Assembly: GCA_965222695.1 (NCBI GenBank)
Contig: OZ244967.1
Span: 2,418,001-2,482,000, forward strand
Reading direction: 5' to 3'
Origin: UBA7957 sp965222695
GTDB taxonomy: Bacteria > Pseudomonadota > Gammaproteobacteria > Granulosicoccales > Granulosicoccaceae
DNA length: 64,000 bases
This document shows, piece by piece, positions 36,278 through 45,829 of the stretch. A model generated the notes under the pieces. It was not told the DNA's origin. It did no database searches and saw nothing but the letters and a program-made list of their open reading frames with translations. Every line of letters begins with the position of its first letter. The stretch's first letter is position 1. Both the position numbers and the translations under genes were made by a program.

Positions 36278-36806
36278 GCCGCATATCTTCCTTTCCCAGT
36301 GGTTTGAGTACATAAGTACGCACTCGTGAGAGCAAAGCATTAATCAATTCAAATGAAGAGTTTTCCGTGGTCGCACCAATCAATACAACCGTGCCATCTT
36401 CCACATGGGGCAGGAAAACATCCTGCTGGGATTTATTAAATCGATGCACTTCGTCCACAAACAGGACACTGCGCCGAGCATCCTGTTGTCTGGCTGCCTT
36501 AGCGGCAACAACGGCCTCACGAATATCCTTAACTCCGGAAAGTACAGCAGATACACTCAAAAACTGCGCATCACAGAGCCTGGCAATCATACTGGCAAGT
36601 GTCGTTTTCCCGGTTCCGGGCGGCCCCCAGAATATCATCGAATGCAGACGATCATTTTCCAGAGCCTGACGCAGGGTGCTGTTTTCGCCCAGTAAATGCT
36701 CCTGCCCAAAAAACTCATCCAGACTACGTGGCCGCATTCGATCCGCCAGAGGTGCAGTCAAATCGTTTTCCTTAAACAGGCTGGATTGATCCATTGGTGG
36801 CATCAT
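36278..36806 (-). pseudogene. rarA: rarA (mgsA) truncated by IS91
   Basis: Only the first about 176 codons of the replication-associated recombination AAA+ ATPase remain: LADRMRPRSLDEFFGQEHLL, Walker A in GPPGTGKTT, Walker B in VLFVDEVHRF, sensor 1 in IGATTENSSFE, and PLGKEDM. The family is about 440 aa. The frame then reads antisense through IS91. The missing part is not elsewhere in the window. It follows lolA by 17 nt as in other gammaproteobacteria. Confidence 0.92.
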
Positions 36807-36823
36807 CCGATTCGGATCGCGAG

Positions 36824-37438
36824 CTACTCACCGATCACATCCACACCTGCGGGCGGCGTAAATATGAATCTATCTTCACGAACCGGACCGTTAACGTCCA
36901 CCTTGGAAAATCGTATTTGCGTGGCTTGTCCGAAATTGTCCCTCAGTTCCATCGCCGCTAATCCGTTCTCGTTTAAACCCATATAAATTTTTTCGAAATC
37001 CGTATCCTTCTTTTTCGGTGATAACTCCAGCCAATTGATGTCGTCACTCTTACCCAGCTCCTGAGTATCAAACTGAGAATTCAGGGGCTGATCGCCGCCC
37101 AACAACATCATCGGTGTACTACCCAAAGATTCATCTAAGGGTTTAACCGTCACCTGCTCCAGATCGATATCGTAAACCCAAATTTTCTCGCCATCGGCGA
37201 CAATCTTCTGTGGAGAAGGTTTCATATAGTCCCAGGCAAATTTTCCCGGACGCATTAAGACCACAGTTCCGCTGGACTCCTGGATAGGCTTGGAATCAGC
37301 ATCGTACACAGTTTGAGTAAAATTGGCGGAATAACTGACCAGGCTACCGGTAAATTCCTTCAGTTGATCCATTCCTTCCCCTGCCACAACGGATCGCAGA
37401 AACAATAATCCAAAAACGATTGATCCGACTCGAAACAT
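36824..37438 (-). CDS. lolA: Outer-membrane lipoprotein carrier LolA
   Basis: 204 aa from ATG 37438, which gives a signal peptide (FRVGSIVFGLLFLRSVVAGE); a start at 37495 would bury it. LolA half-barrel features: NFTQTVYDADSKPIQESSGT, RPGKFAWDYMKPSPQKIVADGEKIWVYD, and the C-terminal RFIFTPPAGVDVIGE. It ferries lipoproteins from LolCDE to LolB. The usual upstream ftsK is absent here; the region to chrB seems rearranged. Confidence 0.93.
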   Translation of the reverse strand: MFRVGSIVFGLLFLRSVVAGEGMDQLKEFTGSLVSYSANFTQTVYDADSKPIQESSGTVVLMRPGKFAWDYMKPSPQKIVADGEKIWVYDIDLEQVTVKPLDESLGSTPMMLLGGDQPLNSQFDTQELGKSDDINWLELSPKKKDTDFEKIYMGLNENGLAAMELRDNFGQATQIRFSKVDVNGPVREDRFIFTPPAGVDVIGE

Positions 37439-37902
37439 ACCTGGTCCCCGAACGACTAAATTGAGGGGATCATAGCAGAGAATCCTGAATCTCAACTAAA
37501 TGAGGAATTGCAGGACGGAAACGCAGCATCTTTGAATTTTCAGGAAAAACTCCGCCGGATACAGTCGGTCCATCAACCAGGTTCCTACCATGGCCCGTAC
37601 CAAGCGGCGACACACGATTGCCCAACTTGACTGCGCAGAAGATGTGTTCATAATTGGAGGCATGGGGTGGCGAACACCTCGTGAGGCGTCAGCTTAAGTT
37701 TCGCATCCGTATTAACCCAAGCCGATGGGAGGATGCATCATGGCGCCATTGACTCTCTCTAAAATCCAATCAACCGGTCCGCATTTTGTGCGGTCGATTC
37801 CCTTTAAGACTGCAACGAAAACCCACTGCTCGTTCTCGATATTCGCCACGGTGTCGTTTCACATTCGCTACACGAAGTACTGACCCAAAGGAAGAAAGAG
37901 AG
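37439..37902. other. Intergenic region without recognised gene
   Basis: Between divergent lolA and chrB. A 35-codon frame from ATG 37590 has no resemblance to known proteins. The ftsK end that normally precedes lolA is not present. It must hold the chrBA promoter, but no clear ChrB operator was identified. Confidence 0.5.
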
Positions 37903-38721
37903 ATGCCTTCACCAACCGAAATAACCCCCCGACAACTCGCGCGTCTCGTGGGAACACCCGGCGCGCCAAAAATCATCGATGTTCGTATCGATGAAGATTT
38001 TGACGACGACCCGAGGATGATTCCGGGCTCTCGGCGCCATGTTTTTTCAAAAACCGAAACCCTGGCACAAAGTCTCGCAGGCAGCAATGTCATCATCTAT
38101 TGTCAGAAAGGGCTAAAGATCAGCCAGGGAACCGCAGCAATCTTGAGGACCAAAGGCATTCAGGCCGAAGTCTTGAAAGGAGGTCAATTTGCCTGGCGGG
38201 ATGCCGGTTTGCCAATGATCGACTCCAGTAAAATTCCTGCGCGAAATGACGATAAACAAACCGTTTGGGTGACACGCCACCGACCCAAAATCGACCGTAT
38301 CGCCTGTCCCTGGTTGATCCGAAGATTTGTTGATCCAACCGCCCAATTTCTTTTCGTCGAACCGGGACAGGTCTTAAACGTCGCTGAACGCTTCAACGCC
38401 ACGCCTTTTGATATGGAGGGCGTCTTCTGGAGCCATCGCGGCGAGCGTTGCACTTTTGACACAATGATCGAAGAGTTTGGATTGAAGATCGAAGCCTTAG
38501 ACCACCTGGCTACTATCGTCAGAGGTGCCGACACAAACCGGCATGAATTGGCCCCCGAAGCTGCAGGTCTGTTGGCTGCCTCGCTGGGCCTGTCCCGTAT
38601 GTATCGGGATGATCTGGAACAACTGGAAACCGGAATCTTGCTCTACGACGCATTCTATCGTTGGTCAAGGGACGCGACTGCCGAAGGTCATGATTGGCCC
38701 GCACCGGGTCCAAAAACATGA
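37903..38721 (+). CDS. chrB: ChrB-related chromate resistance protein with rhodanese domain
   Basis: 272 aa from ATG 37903 (AGGAAG 8 nt before). N-terminal rhodanese domain (KIIDVRIDEDFDDDP; active-site Cys in IIYCQKGLKIS) fused to a Chrome_Resist domain (VTRHRPKIDRIACPWLIRRF, FDMEGVFWSHRGERCTFDTM). ChrB C-terminal domains act in chromate sensing or reduction. The stop overlaps the chrA start (ATGA), so it is one operon. Intact. Confidence 0.88.
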   Translation: MPSPTEITPRQLARLVGTPGAPKIIDVRIDEDFDDDPRMIPGSRRHVFSKTETLAQSLAGSNVIIYCQKGLKISQGTAAILRTKGIQAEVLKGGQFAWRDAGLPMIDSSKIPARNDDKQTVWVTRHRPKIDRIACPWLIRRFVDPTAQFLFVEPGQVLNVAERFNATPFDMEGVFWSHRGERCTFDTMIEEFGLKIEALDHLATIVRGADTNRHELAPEAAGLLAASLGLSRMYRDDLEQLETGILLYDAFYRWSRDATAEGHDWPAPGPKT

Positions 38722-40004
38722 GCCTTGAGACAAAAGTTGAAACCGCTAGTCTTTCTGAGGCATTCCGGGTTTTTCTCAAGATCGGCCTGCTCTCTTTCGG
38801 TGGACCTGCAGCCCAGATCGCCCTGATGCACCGAATGCTGGTCGATGAACGCCGGTGGCTTTCCGAAAAACAGTATCTCAATGCGCTCAGTTTTTGCATG
38901 CTCCTGCCTGGCCCCGAAGCGATGCAACTGGCGACCTATGCCGGGTGGCGGCTTCACGGCACTGTCGGTGGTCTCATAGCGGGATTACTTTTTGTCCTGC
39001 CGGGAGCCTTGGTGATCTTTGTGCTTGCAGGGCTTTATGTCACTTTCGGCGATGTGCCCTTGATCGACACACTTTTTCTTGGGGTACAGGCAGTTGCGGT
39101 CGTGATTGTGGTAGAGGCTTTATTACGGGTCTCGAAAAAAGCCCTGCAGGGTACATCTCACTGGATCATTGCCGGTCTGGCCTTCGCAGGAATCTTCTTT
39201 CTCGATGTTTCCTATCCACTAATCGTCATTGCCGCAGGTCTTTATGGCGCGTTCCTTGACTCAACTACAATAAATGAGCCGTCCACACACGTAACTGCAA
39301 CTTCTCACAAGCAAACGATTGTAACCATTGTGATTGGTCTTAGCAGTTGGGTGCTGCCGATACTCCTGCTTGATGCCGCTTTTGGCGGATCAATCCTGAC
39401 CTCACTCGGCATCTTCTTTTCCAAGCTGGCCGTCGTTACGTTCGGAGGAGCTTATGCCGTTCTGGCTTACATGGCTCAAGATGTGGTGACTGACTTTGGC
39501 TGGCTCACTGCCGATGAGATGATGGACGGCCTGGGGTTGGCTGAAACCACGCCGGGGCCGTTGATTCTTGTCACACAATTTGTCGGTTTTCTCGCCGCCT
39601 TCCGGGAAGGGGGTTATGGGCTGGCGATGGTGGGTGGATTGGTGACTCTCTGGGTGACCTTCGTTCCCTGCTTTCTCTGGATATTCACCGGAGCCCCCTA
39701 CATCGAATGGATATCATCGCAACCCCGTCTCAACAATGCGTTGAAGGCAATCACGGCGGCGGTAGTCGGCGTGATTTTGAACCTGTCTTTGTGGTTCTCC
39801 CTCCATGTCATCTTTGCGACAGTCACTGAGAATTCCGTCGGTCCCGTCGTGCTTTGGACACCTGAAATCACGTCTATGAGATTGGCAGCAATTGTATTGA
39901 TCGCTTTGTCGGGATACTTGCTGCTGGTCAGACATATGCCGATCGGATGGGTACTGGCTACCTCGGCAGCTGCGTCCTGGGTCGTGAGTGCTATTTTAGG
40001 ATAG
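38718..40004 (+). CDS. chrA: Chromate efflux transporter ChrA
   Basis: 428 aa from ATG 38718. Two CHR halves with mirrored signatures: SFGGPAAQIALMHRMLVDERRW and MLLPGPEAMQLATYAGW in the first, VVTFGGAYAVLAYMAQDVVTD and GLAETTPGPLILVTQFVGF in the second. About ten membrane helices. Exports chromate by proton motive force. Long-chain ChrA normally 390-450 aa. Intact and coupled to chrB. Confidence 0.95.
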   Translation: MSLETKVETASLSEAFRVFLKIGLLSFGGPAAQIALMHRMLVDERRWLSEKQYLNALSFCMLLPGPEAMQLATYAGWRLHGTVGGLIAGLLFVLPGALVIFVLAGLYVTFGDVPLIDTLFLGVQAVAVVIVVEALLRVSKKALQGTSHWIIAGLAFAGIFFLDVSYPLIVIAAGLYGAFLDSTTINEPSTHVTATSHKQTIVTIVIGLSSWVLPILLLDAAFGGSILTSLGIFFSKLAVVTFGGAYAVLAYMAQDVVTDFGWLTADEMMDGLGLAETTPGPLILVTQFVGFLAAFREGGYGLAMVGGLVTLWVTFVPCFLWIFTGAPYIEWISSQPRLNNALKAITAAVVGVILNLSLWFSLHVIFATVTENSVGPVVLWTPEITSMRLAAIVLIALSGYLLLVRHMPIGWVLATSAAASWVVSAILG

Positions 40005-40111
40005 GTGGGTATGTCGCAGGTAAAATCCAACAAATCAGCACAGCAAGGCGGGATAAGCGCTCTTATCCAGCTACTGTTTCTACCATTTTTCTAACGTGGA
40101 GAAAAACACTA

Positions 40112-41338
40112 CTAGTAGTCAGTCAATCTGAAACATTCGGGTAAAGACGTTTCAGTTTTATCCTTGCTTGCTCTGTTGTGAAGCGCCAATCTACCGGTTT
40201 CGTATTTTCGTTGCGTATCTGCTCCCATTGCTCAACCTCCTGTGTAAGGGTTTCTCTATCAGCAATGCGACGATCTAGGCACTGTCGAGCCAGCACGCTG
40301 AATTCGCACTCCGCCATGTTCAGCCAGCTTCCATGCTTCGGTGTGTAGATAAATTCGAGTTTGCTGAGCAGACTGTGAGCAAGCTCTGGCGGGAATGCTT
40401 TGTACAATGAGGCGCCAGTATGTGTGCTAAGGTTATCCATCACCAAGGTGATTTTTTCCGCATGCCGATAGTCCTCCTGCACCAGGCGTCGCACACCTTC
40501 AGCCCACTCACTTGCCGCATGATTCCCTGCCACTTGCACTCTACGCCAGTTCTCCAGAGGCGCATAGAACAACAGCAAATGAGCCACACCATTGCGTTCA
40601 TATTCTCCATCGTAGCGCTCTGTCTGTCCCGGTGAAGGCGGAATCGGCTTGCGAACCTCACGTGTACATTGCTTGGTGGTCTCATCCATGCAAACCACTG
40701 GATAGTCTGGGTCGTACTCCCTCTTGTAAACGTCCAGCACCTGTTCCATTTGACAGACAAAGGCGGCATTACCCTGAGCGGGTATACACCACATCCTCTT
40801 CTGCCAAGGTTTTATGGTGTTTTTTTAAAACTTGCCTAACCGTTTCATACGAGATCGTATCCACAATGTCCAACTCCACAAGTTTTTCGCTCAAAAGCCT
40901 CAGAGTCCAGCGTACCCGCCCCTCGGGTGCTTCACTACAGGCCAGGCTTATCAATTGGGCTTCGCCTTCGCCATCCAGACTCGCTGTACGTTCGCGAGAT
41001 CGCTTCTTTCTCTGTAAGGCCTTCTCCAAGCCTTCATGAACGCACCTTCGGCGAACAGATTCAATACACCGTGTGCTCAGTTCCATCTGATCGGCTGTTT
41101 CCGTGTCAGTCATTGCCGGACCATACTTGCCCTCATCAACCCGTAGCAGTATCGCCGCATGTCGTCGCCGTTGGGCTGACACTCGGCCTTGATTTACCAT
41201 GCCTTCCAGTGCATGGCGTTCATCCTGCGATAGTCTCACTATATTGCGCTTTGCCATATCAAACCTCATCAACAAGTTGTAATTCCTTGTTAAGAAGTTA
41301 GACTAATACCCGAACTTTTCATCCTGACTGACTACTAG
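40112..41338 (-). mobile_element. IS630-family insertion sequence
   Basis: 1227 bp with imperfect inverted repeats of about 34 bp beginning CTAGTAGTCAGTCA, flanked by TA on both sides (40110-40111 and 41339-41340), the IS630 target duplication. It carries one transposase gene in two frames and has split a reading frame that continues on both sides (see 41341). Confidence 0.88.
40123..41257 (-). CDS. IS630-family transposase in two overlapping frames
   Basis: First frame from ATG 41257 (GAGG 7 nt before): MAKRNIVRLSQDERHALEG, HTH (DTETADQMELSTRCIESVRR), up to LKKHHKTLAEE at 40769. Second frame to 40123: WQKRMWCIPAQGN, DDE residues in VVCMDETTKQ, TLVMDNLSTHTG and HGSWLNMAECEFS. Joining them at the seven-A run gives the normal IS630 text LKKxTIKPWQKRMWCIP. 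Either a programmed slip or a one-base loss in the A run; the latter would inactivate it. Confidence 0.8.
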
Positions 41339-41340
41339 TA

Positions 41341-41496
41341 CTCGCCGTTGAAAATACCAAGGCTACGAAGCACCATCGGCTTGATGAGACGGCAACTCTC
41401 TTTTTCATTTTTAATACAAATCCGACACCACAGCCGGATGAGCTCGACTATTGCCCTCCAGCAATCGCTGATGTCCCCGCACCATGCTTTTTATAG
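41341..41496 (+). pseudogene. Unidentified protein fragment interrupted by IS630
   Basis: LAVENTKATKHHRLDETATL ... NPTPQPDELDYCPPAIADVP, stop at 41496. Removing IS630 and one TA joins it in frame to an open stretch on the left (about 40050-40111, SYPATVSTIFLTWRKTL). Residue content looks protein-like but no family is recognised. 41497-41705 shows nothing else. Confidence 0.3.
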
Positions 41497-41705
41497 CTCG
41501 GCTGTCCGCAGAGCTGCGGTTTTGAGCGTCTCTCTAAGTGGTAACTTACCTATTATTAAGGGGAGTCCAGAATTTTTAGACTACTACATGTGGGTGTTCG
41601 CAGCGCATTGTCAGTTCATATCTGTGTAGCAATTTAAAGTTACCTCAACGGTTCCGATCGGCATCCATGTATGGCATGGACTACCTACTCAGAGGTTTGA
41701 ATTTC

Positions 41706-41983
41706 ATGAAAGACGACGTACTCGACGACAATGTCACAACCAACCCAACAAACAATAGGACGTTTAACGAAGTCCTCAATGCGAGAATATCACGACGAGA
41801 TGTGTTAAAGGGAAGTTTAGGATTCGCTGTAGCTTCCTTTTTTTCTGCACCCAGTTTGGCGGATTCGTTTGCTAATCTTCGCACCGGCAGCGGTCCCGCA
41901 ATTGACTTTACACCAGTTCCACTGGCCGACGGAAACGGCGCCGAACCGGTTATCTCAGTGGATTATCAGTACGACGTGCGTGC
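41706..41983 (+). pseudogene. phoX: PhoX-type alkaline phosphatase, N-terminal remnant
   Basis: From ATG 41706, about 92 codons: Tat signal ARISRRDVLKGSLGFAVASF followed by FTPVPLADGNGAEPVISVDY and YDV. Matches the start of PhoX (DUF839) phosphatases, which are normally over 600 aa. Cut at GTGC by the fixed end of IS91 copy D. The loss removes a calcium/iron-dependent periplasmic phosphatase, if no second copy exists. Confidence 0.8.
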
Positions 41984-42641
41984 ATAAGGAGAATAACCGC
42001 TATCACCCATGTATATCAAGGCAGAAAACTTGAGCCTGGTTATGCTTGAAACATCCACCTTTCCGGCCTCAATCTATTCAACCCGCGAGATTTCCGGCTA
42101 AATCCACCCTCTTCCATTGCCTTTCTGACCTCCCGGCTTAGTTCAGGCAACAGGCTGCCAGGCAACCCATCTTTCTGTTGCTGTGCCGTGTAGAAAGTGT
42201 GAAAACGCTGAGCTATCAAACCAGCCTGTATCTGGTGAGGCCCGCGTTGCCGGCAGCAACTCGGGGGGTAGCGGTAATGCGCCTTTCTTCATGAGGTGAG
42301 CCAGAGAAGTGGTGCATGGATGCACCGTTTACGGACCTAAGGATGGAATCTTGTCTATGACCGCCTGATCCTCAATGCTGGCGACCACTTTGGCTTCACC
42401 GCCACACTTTGGACAGACCGACACATCGATGTTGAATACCCGTTTCAGGAGCTGCGCCCAGGTCATGGCTCGGTGGTGCTGTGCGGGTGTTTTGTCTTCG
42501 TTTTCCTGGTGGGATCGTCCCTTACCTCGTTTGGCCGGCGTCACATCAACCCGGTATTTGCTATTGGGTGCGTACACCCCGTGGAATCGAGTCAGGTTCA
42601 CTCTGGGCTTCGGCACCAGTGCCGCCAGCTTGGCAATGAAG
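41984..42641 (-). mobile_element. IS91-like element, partial copy D
   Basis: Same structure as copy B and fused to the same methyltransferase fragment. Fixed terminus after GTGC. Here CPKCGGEAKVVASIEDQAV is in frame (three T, not four), but a lost G near 42213 breaks the 92-aa frame. With the following genes it is the second copy of the 2.2-kb repeat. Confidence 0.88.
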
Positions 42642-42820
42642 TCCAGACCGCACTTACAGATATCATCGGATCGTTTGACGCTCAGAACATATATGATCCG
42701 TTTGCAGGTAGCGGAACAACCGGTTTTGCTTGCATTGAATTAGGCAAGCACTGCACTCTCACCGAAACTAACCACAGTCTCGCTGAAAGACTGCGGCAGG
42801 AGTTCTCTTTTTTCTCATGA
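42642..42820 (+). pseudogene. DNA methyltransferase C-terminal fragment (copy 2)
   Basis: Sequence copy of 30903-31081 with the motif DPFAGSGTT and the same IS91 junction, proving that junction was formed before the duplication. Confidence 0.75.
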
Positions 42821-43164
42821 ACACTTTAGTTAAATACAATGATGTCACTTTGTTGATCACTAATGCTGATGGCGATTTGAGTCTGCTAACCTCTATACTC
42901 GACGATATCGAAAAACTGGACACAGACACAAAAAAATTTTACAAGAATTTGATAGCAGCTGACGCCGACAGTATTGGGCAGAGCCTCAAAATTCGAGCAA
43001 ATAAATTGAACTACGTGAAAGAAGCATTGGGCATCATCGGCACCCCTTTTGACGTCCATGACGCTGAATTATACGCGGTGAACAAGGGCATCGAATATGA
43101 AGTGTTGGAACTGCATAGCAATGCCGGACATCAGAACGCAAAAAAGATTTTGACGGGCATCTGA
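42817..43164 (+). CDS. Uncharacterised protein coupled to the methyltransferase (copy 2)
   Basis: Identical in protein sequence to 31078-31425. The following 43165-43343 repeats the short frame (43185-43283) and spacer of copy 1. Confidence 0.5.
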   Translation: MNTLVKYNDVTLLITNADGDLSLLTSILDDIEKLDTDTKKFYKNLIAADADSIGQSLKIRANKLNYVKEALGIIGTPFDVHDAELYAVNKGIEYEVLELHSNAGHQNAKKILTGI

Positions 43165-43343
43165 ATATAGGGTGCAAAGTAAGGGATAAGGCCGGGTGGG
43201 TAAAGCAGGCGCAGCGTGAAGGCATTAAGCTGACAGAGTGGGTGCATAAAACCCTCAATAACGCGGCTAGCAATAGAAAATAGTATAACTACCACCTACC
43301 CCGCCCCGGCAGACTTTTTTATAACCCCAGCACCACTTTTTAC

Positions 43344-43371
43344 TTGACATTTATACCCCTGGAGGTATACT
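43344..43371 (+). promoter_or_regulatory. hicAB promoter and operator (copy 2)
   Basis: Exact copy of 31605-31632: TTGACA, 16 nt, TATACT, with the palindrome TATACC-N6-GGTATA. Confidence 0.7.
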
Positions 43372-43399
43372 AGATATCAAGTTAACAAGTGAGGGAGGT

Positions 43400-43582
43400 A
43401 TGAATAGTCGCCAAGTGATTAAGATGATTGAGGCCGATGGCTGGCAACTGAGTAGAACAAAAGGCGATCACCATCACTTCAAGCATCCCACAAAAAAAGG
43501 GCTGGTCACAGTCCCCCACCCGAGAAAAGACATACCAAAGGGGACACTGAACAGCATAATGAAACAGGCCGGGCTGAAATAG
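43400..43582 (+). CDS. hicA: HicA toxin (copy 2)
   Basis: 60 aa, identical to 31661-31843, including the catalytic His region GDHHHFKHP and upstream ribosome site. Intact. Confidence 0.93.
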   Translation: MNSRQVIKMIEADGWQLSRTKGDHHHFKHPTKKGLVTVPHPRKDIPKGTLNSIMKQAGLK

Positions 43583-43626
43583 GCCCGGCAGGCGCGACAT
43601 TCAGACTCTCTGAGAAGAGGTGAACA

Positions 43627-44037
43627 ATGCAATTTCCAGTCGTTTTACACACTGATGATGGCGTGTCCTATGGCGTGACCGTTCCAGATGTGCCTGGATG
43701 CTTTTCGGCAGGTGATACATTTGACCACGCCCTGGCGAGCGTGAAAGAAGCGCTCATCGGACATATTGAAATTCTAGTCGAAGACGGTGAACCGGTACCG
43801 GTAGCAACCGGCGTACAGACGCACAAAGATAATCCGGATTACGAAGGCGGCACCTGGGCCTATGTGAATATCGATCTGTCGCAGTTTTCAATGAAGACCG
43901 AGAAAATTAATGCAACTCTACCCGCGCGAGTGATCCACAAAATTGATGAAAAAGTGACCGCAGGGGAGTATAAAAGCCGATCAGCATTTTTAACTGAATC
44001 GGCGATGAAAGAGCTTGACTTGCACGCCAAGCAGTAA
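43627..44037 (+). CDS. hicB: HicB antitoxin (copy 2)
   Basis: 136 aa, identical to 31888-32298. Repeat identity continues to 44167, where the IS1380 inverted repeat begins; in copy 1 the same point (32428) continues into other DNA. Confidence 0.93.
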   Translation: MQFPVVLHTDDGVSYGVTVPDVPGCFSAGDTFDHALASVKEALIGHIEILVEDGEPVPVATGVQTHKDNPDYEGGTWAYVNIDLSQFSMKTEKINATLPARVIHKIDEKVTAGEYKSRSAFLTESAMKELDLHAKQ

Positions 44038-44167
44038 CTGTTACTGGCCGCTACAAATCATTAGTTTTTTGAAACATGGATCTCCCCATGATTATGCTCA
44101 TTTCCGATCGACCTTCATTAATAGCCGATTTGTTTCTCTACGTGCTCACACCCTTTGCTGATATTCC

Positions 44168-45811
44168 CCTGAATCCGTGATTTCGAGGTCCCACGTATTA
44201 ATGTAACCTACTGATAATTGGAGTATAATCGTCGTCTAACCGCCAATCCAGAAATTCACTTATCAGGTGAACGCGTGAAGCGCTTTATTGTCGAACAATC
44301 GAACATTGAAATTTACACCTCACATGCCGGACTTGCCTTAATTGGGCGGCTTATCAATACCTATACTTCGCTGAAAAAAAGCGCCCGACGGATTAAAAAA
44401 CGTCACGGGATTCCCAACATCGAATTGATTCGAAGCTACTTGGGCCAACTTTGCCTAGGCAAGAGCGATTTCGATGCCATTGAAGATTTTCGTCACGATC
44501 GTTTTTTTAAAGAGGCGCTGGGGATTAAGCAAATGCCTTCGTCATCGCGCTTACGCCAACGTTTCAACGAAGATGCGCGTGAGTTGATTGACGTGATCGA
44601 CGAGGCCAACGTTGAGTTTCTTCAAAAGGTTGATGCACCGATCAGTGCCAACCCATTGGGCTATGTGGTGATTGATGCCGATTTATTTCCAATGGATAAC
44701 AGTGGCACTCGTAAAGAGGGTGTATCCCGTACCTACAAGGATTTTGATGGCTACGGGGCAATGGCGGCTTACCTGGGAGAACAGGGTTGGTGTATAGCTT
44801 GTGAGTTACGTGAAGGCAGTTGGCATAGTCAGAAAGAATTTGGGTATGTACTGGATCGGATTGTGCAAAGAAGCCAAAGTCTGACGGATTTACCCCGTCT
44901 GATCCGTCTGGACAGTGCGCATGATGCATTGGAGAATCGTTTCAAGCTGTCTGAGCAAGGTGTAGATTATCTGATTAAGTGGAATCCACGTCATCAGCAT
45001 TTAGAGAGCTGGGTAGACAAAGCGGGTCAACAAAGCCAGTGGCATCATCCCCGCGAAGGTAAGCGTGTCGCCCTATTTAGCGAGCCTGTCAGCGAAACGT
45101 ACAAGGGTAAAACACACAAGCTGCGTCGGGTGATTCGAGTCATCGAAAGAAGCATTGATAAAAACGGTCAACGACTGCTGATGCCGAAGATCAGCCTGGA
45201 AGGTTGGATGACCTCACTCGAAGCTGATGAGGTGGATGACCAAGGGATTATCGATTGCTACAAGGCGCATGCGACCAGCGAGCAGTTCCACAGTGAATTC
45301 AAAACGGATCTGGATATAGAGAGACTTCCCTCGGGTAAGTTCGATACCAATGATCTAGTGCTCACATTGGCAACACTGGCCTATAATCTTTTACGCTGGA
45401 TTGGACTAAAAGGCTTAACCGGTGAGGATGCGCCAATCCGACACCCGGCAAAAAGAAGACGATTGCGTACCGTGATGCAGGAAATCCTGTATCTGGCGGC
45501 TCGATTGGTACAAACCGGTCATCGGTTAAAATTGAAATTCTCTTCCCATTGCCCTGCGTTCAGGGTGTTTGAGCGTACCTACGACTACATTGCCACCTAA
45601 TCGGTTTGACGATTGAGTAGATGATTCGCCTGAACACATAGGCAGATGGATTATACCGCCCGCAGAGGACTCATTTAACCGACTATCGCCCTTTATTGGA
45701 AAAAAACTCGCACAAACAACTGATTCATGAACACGGCTTGTAGTTTGCGAATTCTGAAATAGATTTTTCTGTAAAACCGAGTTAGTCTGTATGTAAAGTC
45801 ACGGATTCAGG
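44168..45811 (+). mobile_element. IS1380-family insertion sequence
   Basis: 1644 bp with 13-bp perfect terminal inverted repeats CCTGAATCCGTGA (44168-44180) and TCACGGATTCAGG (45799-45811). The flanks differ (TTCC left, AACA right), so the expected 4-bp target duplication is absent. The left flank is the end of the hicAB duplication, the right flank a truncated TauE gene; recombination through the element has joined unrelated DNA. Confidence 0.88.
44218..45600 (+). CDS. IS1380-family transposase
   Basis: Up to 460 aa from TTG 44218; a GTG at 44272 (VKRFIVEQSN) is an alternative start. DDE-type residues: YVVIDADLFPMDNSGTRKEG, LIRLDSAHDALENRF and CYKAHATSEQFHSEFKTDLDIE, with the long beta-strand insertion usual in IS1380. 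Complete. Confidence 0.9.
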   Translation: MEYNRRLTANPEIHLSGERVKRFIVEQSNIEIYTSHAGLALIGRLINTYTSLKKSARRIKKRHGIPNIELIRSYLGQLCLGKSDFDAIEDFRHDRFFKEALGIKQMPSSSRLRQRFNEDARELIDVIDEANVEFLQKVDAPISANPLGYVVIDADLFPMDNSGTRKEGVSRTYKDFDGYGAMAAYLGEQGWCIACELREGSWHSQKEFGYVLDRIVQRSQSLTDLPRLIRLDSAHDALENRFKLSEQGVDYLIKWNPRHQHLESWVDKAGQQSQWHHPREGKRVALFSEPVSETYKGKTHKLRRVIRVIERSIDKNGQRLLMPKISLEGWMTSLEADEVDDQGIIDCYKAHATSEQFHSEFKTDLDIERLPSGKFDTNDLVLTLATLAYNLLRWIGLKGLTGEDAPIRHPAKRRRLRTVMQEILYLAARLVQTGHRLKLKFSSHCPAFRVFERTYDYIAT

Positions 45812-45829
45812 AACATGTCAAACCCTTTG

